Origin: Angelakisella sp.
GTDB taxonomy: Bacteria > Bacillota > Clostridia > Oscillospirales > Ruminococcaceae
Length of the DNA stretch: 7,232 bases
Reading direction: 5' to 3'
Assembly: GCA_022795575.1 (NCBI GenBank)
Contig: JAAWGY010000111.1
Location: 1 to 7,232 of the forward strand
Shown: positions 4,780 to 7,232 of the stretch, in pieces
Numbering within the stretch: position 1 is the first letter of the stretch
Layout: every line of letters begins with the position of its first letter
Program-made: the position numbers and the translations under genes
The notes under the pieces: generated by a model
What the model saw: the letters and a program-made list of their open reading frames with translations, nothing else
The model's database searches: none
What the model was told of the DNA's origin: nothing

Positions 4780-6852
4780 TCAGGCGGTGCGGGAAGGGCC
4801 CGGGGGAGTGTCCCCGCCGGACAGGTCGGCCCGAAACTGGCTGGGGGTTTTGCCGGTGTACTTTTTGAAGAGGACAAAAAAGTACTTGATGTTGTGATGC
4901 CCCGCCTGCCGGGCCAGCTGCTCCACCGGGGCGTCGGATTCCCGCAGCAGCTTGCAGACCTTGTCGATGCGCACGTGCTGGATGGCGTCGTTGATGGACA
5001 TCCCCGCCGCCGCCCGGAATTGCCGGTTGAGGTAGCTTTGGTTCATATCCAGCTGGGCGGCGATCATCTGGCTACAGCAGTCCTCGTCGTGGTAGAGCCG
5101 GTAAATCTGCTCCCACACTGCGCCGCAGAGGCTTTCGCTGGCCTGCTGCTGGGAGGCGGCCACCGCCTCGGTAATCTGGATCAGCCGGCTGTCCACAGCC
5201 TCCTGCAGGGCGGTAAGGCTGCCAAAGCTCTCCCAGGCAGCCGCCGGCGCCTCCAGCCCGTACTTGGCCTGGAGGCCGGAGAGCATCTTATCCACATAGT
5301 GGATGGCGAAGGAGAAATCCTGGTACCGGTCCCGCCGGATCCGCCCCAACAGCAGCAGCCACTGGGCCTGGGCCTCCTGGAGCTGCCCCTTTTTGAGGGC
5401 CGATTCCATAGCGGCGACAATCTCCGGGGAAAAGCCGCTGGTTTCGCTGCATTCGGTGAGCAGCTCCTGGCAGAACACCCGCTGGGTGGGGTAGACAAAG
5501 GCCAGCCGGGCCAGCTCCTCCAGGGCGGCAAAGGCCTCCACCAGCTGTTCCCCGGAGTAGCAGGGCAGGCTGACGAACACCGGCCCGGCCCCGGCGGCGC
5601 TCCGGATGGCGGGGAGGAGGTTGTTGCGGCCCTTGTTGGTGCAGGCGGGCAGCACAAACGTCACCCCCAGCTCGGAATCCGCCACCATGGCCCCCGGCTG
5701 GGCCAGCAGCAGGTCGTAGAGCCTTTGGGGGACGTCCTCCTCGGCGGCGATAATCACAATAGGAGGCTGGGCGGAGGGGGGGAAGATGCCCCGGCGCAGC
5801 TCCTGGAAGCGGCGGTTCTCCTCGTAGGCCCGGTGGCGGGAGAGGAGCTGGTCAAACTTTTCGGTGGAATCCCGGCCGTCCAGGTCGGCGGTGGTCAGCG
5901 CCCGGGAGATGTGGAGGAAGGTGGGGAGGATGTAGACCAACAGGTAGACAAACAGGACGATGAGCACCACGCTAAGGAGGGCAAAGAGGATAAACACCAC
6001 CCGCTGGATGTGGACCAGCCCCGGGGCGGTGGCCTCCAGCTGGAAGGCCTCCAGATAGTACCAGCCGGTTTTGCCCAGCTGGTGGTAAACCCAGCAGGAG
6101 GAGAGGAAGGGGGAATTATCCGGCAGGACATAACCGCTGCCGGGGCTGAGGGCAAAGCTGGCCTCGAAGACCTCCCAGGGGGGCAGGTCCAGCGCCGCCG
6201 CCGATGGGATGACGGGCTGTCCCTGGGCATCCACAATGACGTGCCGGTCCCGGGAGAGGGTGCCCAGCAGCTGGTTTTCGTACCAGGAGGCGTTGATGTC
6301 CAGCAGCATCGAGCTAAAGCCATAGGTCCCCTCCTCATAAAAGAGGAAGGAGTAGAAGGAGGCGGTTTCGGTCTGGCGGCGGAAGGGTACCAGGTAGGAG
6401 CGGCGCTCCGGGTGGAGGAGCAGCTCCGCCGCCTCCTGGTCGTGGAAGCTTTCCGAGGGGGCGGAGCCGTAGCTGCTCTCGGAGGTAAAGACGGTATCCA
6501 GGTTCTGGTTATAGACCATCACATGGTCGATAAAGTTGCTGCTGCTGGCGAAGTTGCCCAGGTCCCGGTGGCCGATGGTCCGCTCCGACCAGGAGAGGTT
6601 GGCGCTGGTGCGCAGGGTGCGGATGGAGGAGGTATAGAACATCTGCATGGCGGAGGTGCGGATGTTGGCGTTGGAGCGGTCCAGCACCGAGTCCACGTAG
6701 TTGCCGAAGCTGTCGCTGGCGGCGGTGACGCTTTGGAGGGCGGCGGTACGGAATTGGAAGAAGAGGAAAACCGACAGGGCCAGGAAGGCCAGCAGCAGGA
6801 GGATACAGCCTCCCACCTGGATCAGGCGGCGCTGGTTCAGCTTTTTTTCCAA
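4780..6852 (-). CDS. Membrane-anchored AraC-family transcriptional regulator with extracellular sensor domain
   Basis: One-component sensor-regulator of 690 residues. Layout: short basic N-terminus, transmembrane helix 1 (about 11-33), extracellular region of about 250 residues (34-283) of the size and pattern of a Cache-like ligand sensor, transmembrane helix 2 (about 284-310), then a cytoplasmic part. The stretch 360-460, including VSLPCYSGEQLVEAF (426-440), resembles the degenerate cyclase-like domain often found before AraC modules (tentative). The C-terminus is an AraC DNA-binding domain with two helix-turn-helix units: about 592-619 (IAAQLDMNQSYLNRQF) and 642-674, ending in the family signature FFVLFKKYTGKTPSQFR (658-674). 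The start is TTG at 6852, supported by AAGGAGG (6867-6861) 8 bases upstream and by a promoter placed just before it. It lies upstream of the ABC operon in the same direction and ends at its own terminator. It probably activates the transporter promoter in response to an external ligand (inference from position). Confidence 0.92.
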   Translation of the reverse strand: MEKKLNQRRLIQVGGCILLLLAFLALSVFLFFQFRTAALQSVTAASDSFGNYVDSVLDRSNANIRTSAMQMFYTSSIRTLRTSANLSWSERTIGHRDLGNFASSSNFIDHVMVYNQNLDTVFTSESSYGSAPSESFHDQEAAELLLHPERRSYLVPFRRQTETASFYSFLFYEEGTYGFSSMLLDINASWYENQLLGTLSRDRHVIVDAQGQPVIPSAAALDLPPWEVFEASFALSPGSGYVLPDNSPFLSSCWVYHQLGKTGWYYLEAFQLEATAPGLVHIQRVVFILFALLSVVLIVLFVYLLVYILPTFLHISRALTTADLDGRDSTEKFDQLLSRHRAYEENRRFQELRRGIFPPSAQPPIVIIAAEEDVPQRLYDLLLAQPGAMVADSELGVTFVLPACTNKGRNNLLPAIRSAAGAGPVFVSLPCYSGEQLVEAFAALEELARLAFVYPTQRVFCQELLTECSETSGFSPEIVAAMESALKKGQLQEAQAQWLLLLGRIRRDRYQDFSFAIHYVDKMLSGLQAKYGLEAPAAAWESFGSLTALQEAVDSRLIQITEAVAASQQQASESLCGAVWEQIYRLYHDEDCCSQMIAAQLDMNQSYLNRQFRAAAGMSINDAIQHVRIDKVCKLLRESDAPVEQLARQAGHHNIKYFFVLFKKYTGKTPSQFRADLSGGDTPPGPSRTA

Positions 6853-6860
6853 GGGCGTTC

Positions 6861-6867
6861 CCTCCTT
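6861..6867 (-). promoter_or_regulatory. Ribosome-binding site deciding a TTG start (AraC-family gene)
   Basis: The minus strand reads AAGGAGG, a perfect anti-16S match, then 8 bases, then TTG at 6852. The next codons encode MEKKLNQRR followed by the first membrane helix, a sensible N-terminus. Confidence 0.85.
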
Positions 6868-6903
6868 CCGGGGTGGGGCGTGGCTCCCGAATTTTCTTCA
6901 TAC

Positions 6904-6932
6904 ATTATAGTGTATCGTGGAAAAAAGGTCAA
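6904..6932 (-). promoter_or_regulatory. Consensus sigma-A promoter of the AraC-family gene
   Basis: Minus strand: TTGACC (6932-6927, 5 of 6 to consensus), exactly 17 bases, then TATAAT (6909-6904, 6 of 6). Transcription would start near 6897, with a leader of about 45 bases carrying the AAGGAGG ribosome-binding site. The near-perfect match suggests steady expression of the regulator rather than activator dependence. Confidence 0.88.
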
Positions 6933-7002
6933 CTGCGGCGTTGGCCGGGTGTGGGGAGGTATAGGGTTGTGAAGCGGCCTGTCCCACAGGTTGCGCCTGC
7001 CC

Positions 7003-7060
7003 GGGCGTGGGCGTGGGGGCCCTCTGCGGAGGACCCAGGGACCTTCGGTCCGCCACGCCC
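7003..7060. repeat. Branched (cloverleaf-like) inverted repeat
   Basis: GGGCGTGG occurs at 7003-7010 and again at 7009-7016, and either copy pairs exactly with CCACGCCC (7053-7060). Inside are two smaller perfect hairpins, CCTC-TGCG-GAGG (7021-7032) and GGACC-TTC-GGTCC (7039-7051). The nested arrangement would fold as an outer stem with two arms. Confidence 0.6.
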
Positions 7061-7084
7061 CACGGGGGAACCAGTTCCCCCGTG
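7061..7084. repeat. Near-continuous palindrome with 11-base arms
   Basis: CACGGGGGAAC (7061-7071) and GTTCCCCCGTG (7074-7084) are exact reverse complements around CA. It directly abuts the branched repeat ending at 7060. No T-run follows on either strand, so it is not a standard terminator. It could be a protein-binding palindrome or part of a folded RNA or repeat element. Confidence 0.75.
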
Positions 7085-7116
7085 TGCCCCCTCCGCCCTC
7101 CGGGGGAGCCCTATGG

Positions 7117-7172
7117 GAAAGAAAACCACCTGCCCCTCACGTTGTGCCCGCCCGGGCTACCGGGCCGCAGGT
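7117..7172 (-). terminator. Weak terminator-like stem for minus-strand transcription entering from the right
   Basis: ACCTGC (7128-7133) pairs with GCAGGT (7167-7172), enclosing CCCGG-GCTA-CCGGG (7151-7164). On the minus strand the outer stem is followed by GG and then TTTTCTTT (7125-7118). The interrupted T-run and the large loop make this tentative. It might end transcription of a gene lying beyond the right edge. Confidence 0.35.
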
Positions 7173-7193
7173 CCAGGGCCGCGCAGGCCCTGG
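7173..7193. repeat. Perfect hairpin, 8-base arms
   Basis: CCAGGGCC (7173-7180), loop GCGCA, GGCCCTGG (7186-7193). It immediately follows the preceding stem (ending 7172) and is followed one base later by the next one. Confidence 0.75.
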
Positions 7194-7194
7194 T

Positions 7195-7210
7195 CGCTCC
7201 CGCAGGAGCG
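7195..7210. repeat. Perfect hairpin, 6-base arms
   Basis: CGCTCC (7195-7200), loop CGCA, GGAGCG (7205-7210). It is the last of the hairpin series before the window edge. Confidence 0.65.
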
Positions 7211-7232
7211 AAACTCCCCAGGACGACTATAA

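Larger units (their letters stand above)
6933..7232. other. Gene-free 300-base right end made of clustered hairpins
   Basis: I see no convincing gene here. Short open frames exist on both strands, but they run through the inverted repeats, lack good start signals or overlap the AraC promoter. The stretch is GC-rich and holds at least six perfect inverted repeats in about 230 bases, beginning with CCTGT-CCC-ACAGG at 6978-6990; the others are listed separately. It could be the 3' end region of a gene beyond the edge, a structured RNA, or a copy of an interspersed intergenic repeat. Confidence 0.6.

Noticed and set aside
4564..6972. Open frame of 802 codons on the plus strand
   Set aside because: It is antisense to the AraC-family gene, which has promoter, ribosome-binding site, membrane helices and a full DNA-binding domain. 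The plus-strand product is low-complexity without motifs, and the frame runs through the terminator and both promoters.
6929..7129. Small 66-codon frame on the minus strand with a GTG start
   Set aside because: It runs through the palindromes and the branched repeat and ends in the -35 box of the AraC promoter. The composition is Gly/Pro/Arg-rich and no protein family is recognisable.
1..7232. CRISPR array, tRNA or rRNA genes, insertion sequence
   Set aside because: I saw no regularly spaced direct repeats, no tRNA-like cloverleaf with the conserved TTC arm, and no transposase-like coding sequence on either strand.

Overview
The window is GC-rich, all supported genes lie on the minus strand, and Shine-Dalgarno sequences are strong (AGGAGG-like), with two TTG starts and a near-consensus sigma-A promoter. 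Together with the lipoprotein-type binding protein and the membrane-bound AraC regulator, this points to a GC-rich low-G+C-lineage Gram-positive such as a gut clostridium (Oscillospiraceae/Flavonifractor-like). That placement is inference from style, not from a marker gene.

In transcription order (right to left): (i) about 300 bases without a convincing gene at the right edge (6933-7232), packed with perfect inverted repeats; (ii) a consensus promoter (6904-6932) driving a 690-residue membrane-anchored AraC-family regulator (6852-4780) that ends at an intrinsic terminator (4734-4760 stem); (iii) a 214-base regulatory gap with a candidate extended -10 promoter and a small palindrome; (iv) a binding-protein-dependent ABC importer operon: lipoprotein substrate-binding protein (4565-3477), ATPase with a TOBE-like C-terminal region (3277-2189), fused double-domain permease (2192-474), and a second, different ATPase (470 to beyond the left edge). 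The last three genes are tightly coupled (4-base overlap, then a 3-base gap).

The 199-base gap between the binding-protein gene and the first ATPase holds a strong terminator-like hairpin, followed by segments that can form two mutually exclusive stems. This probably lets the binding protein be made in excess over the membrane components. The importer belongs to the FbpABC/AfuABC (iron(III), hexose-phosphate, 2-aminoethylphosphonate) branch. The adjacent tyrosine pair expected of a classical FbpA-type iron binder is not evident, so the substrate is left open. A likely model is that the AraC protein senses an extracellular signal through its periplasm-equivalent domain and controls the importer promoter from the membrane. 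The most notable points are the two different ATPases flanking one fused permease, the pairing of a membrane AraC sensor with this transporter class, the switch-like leader, and the multi-hairpin block at the right end.
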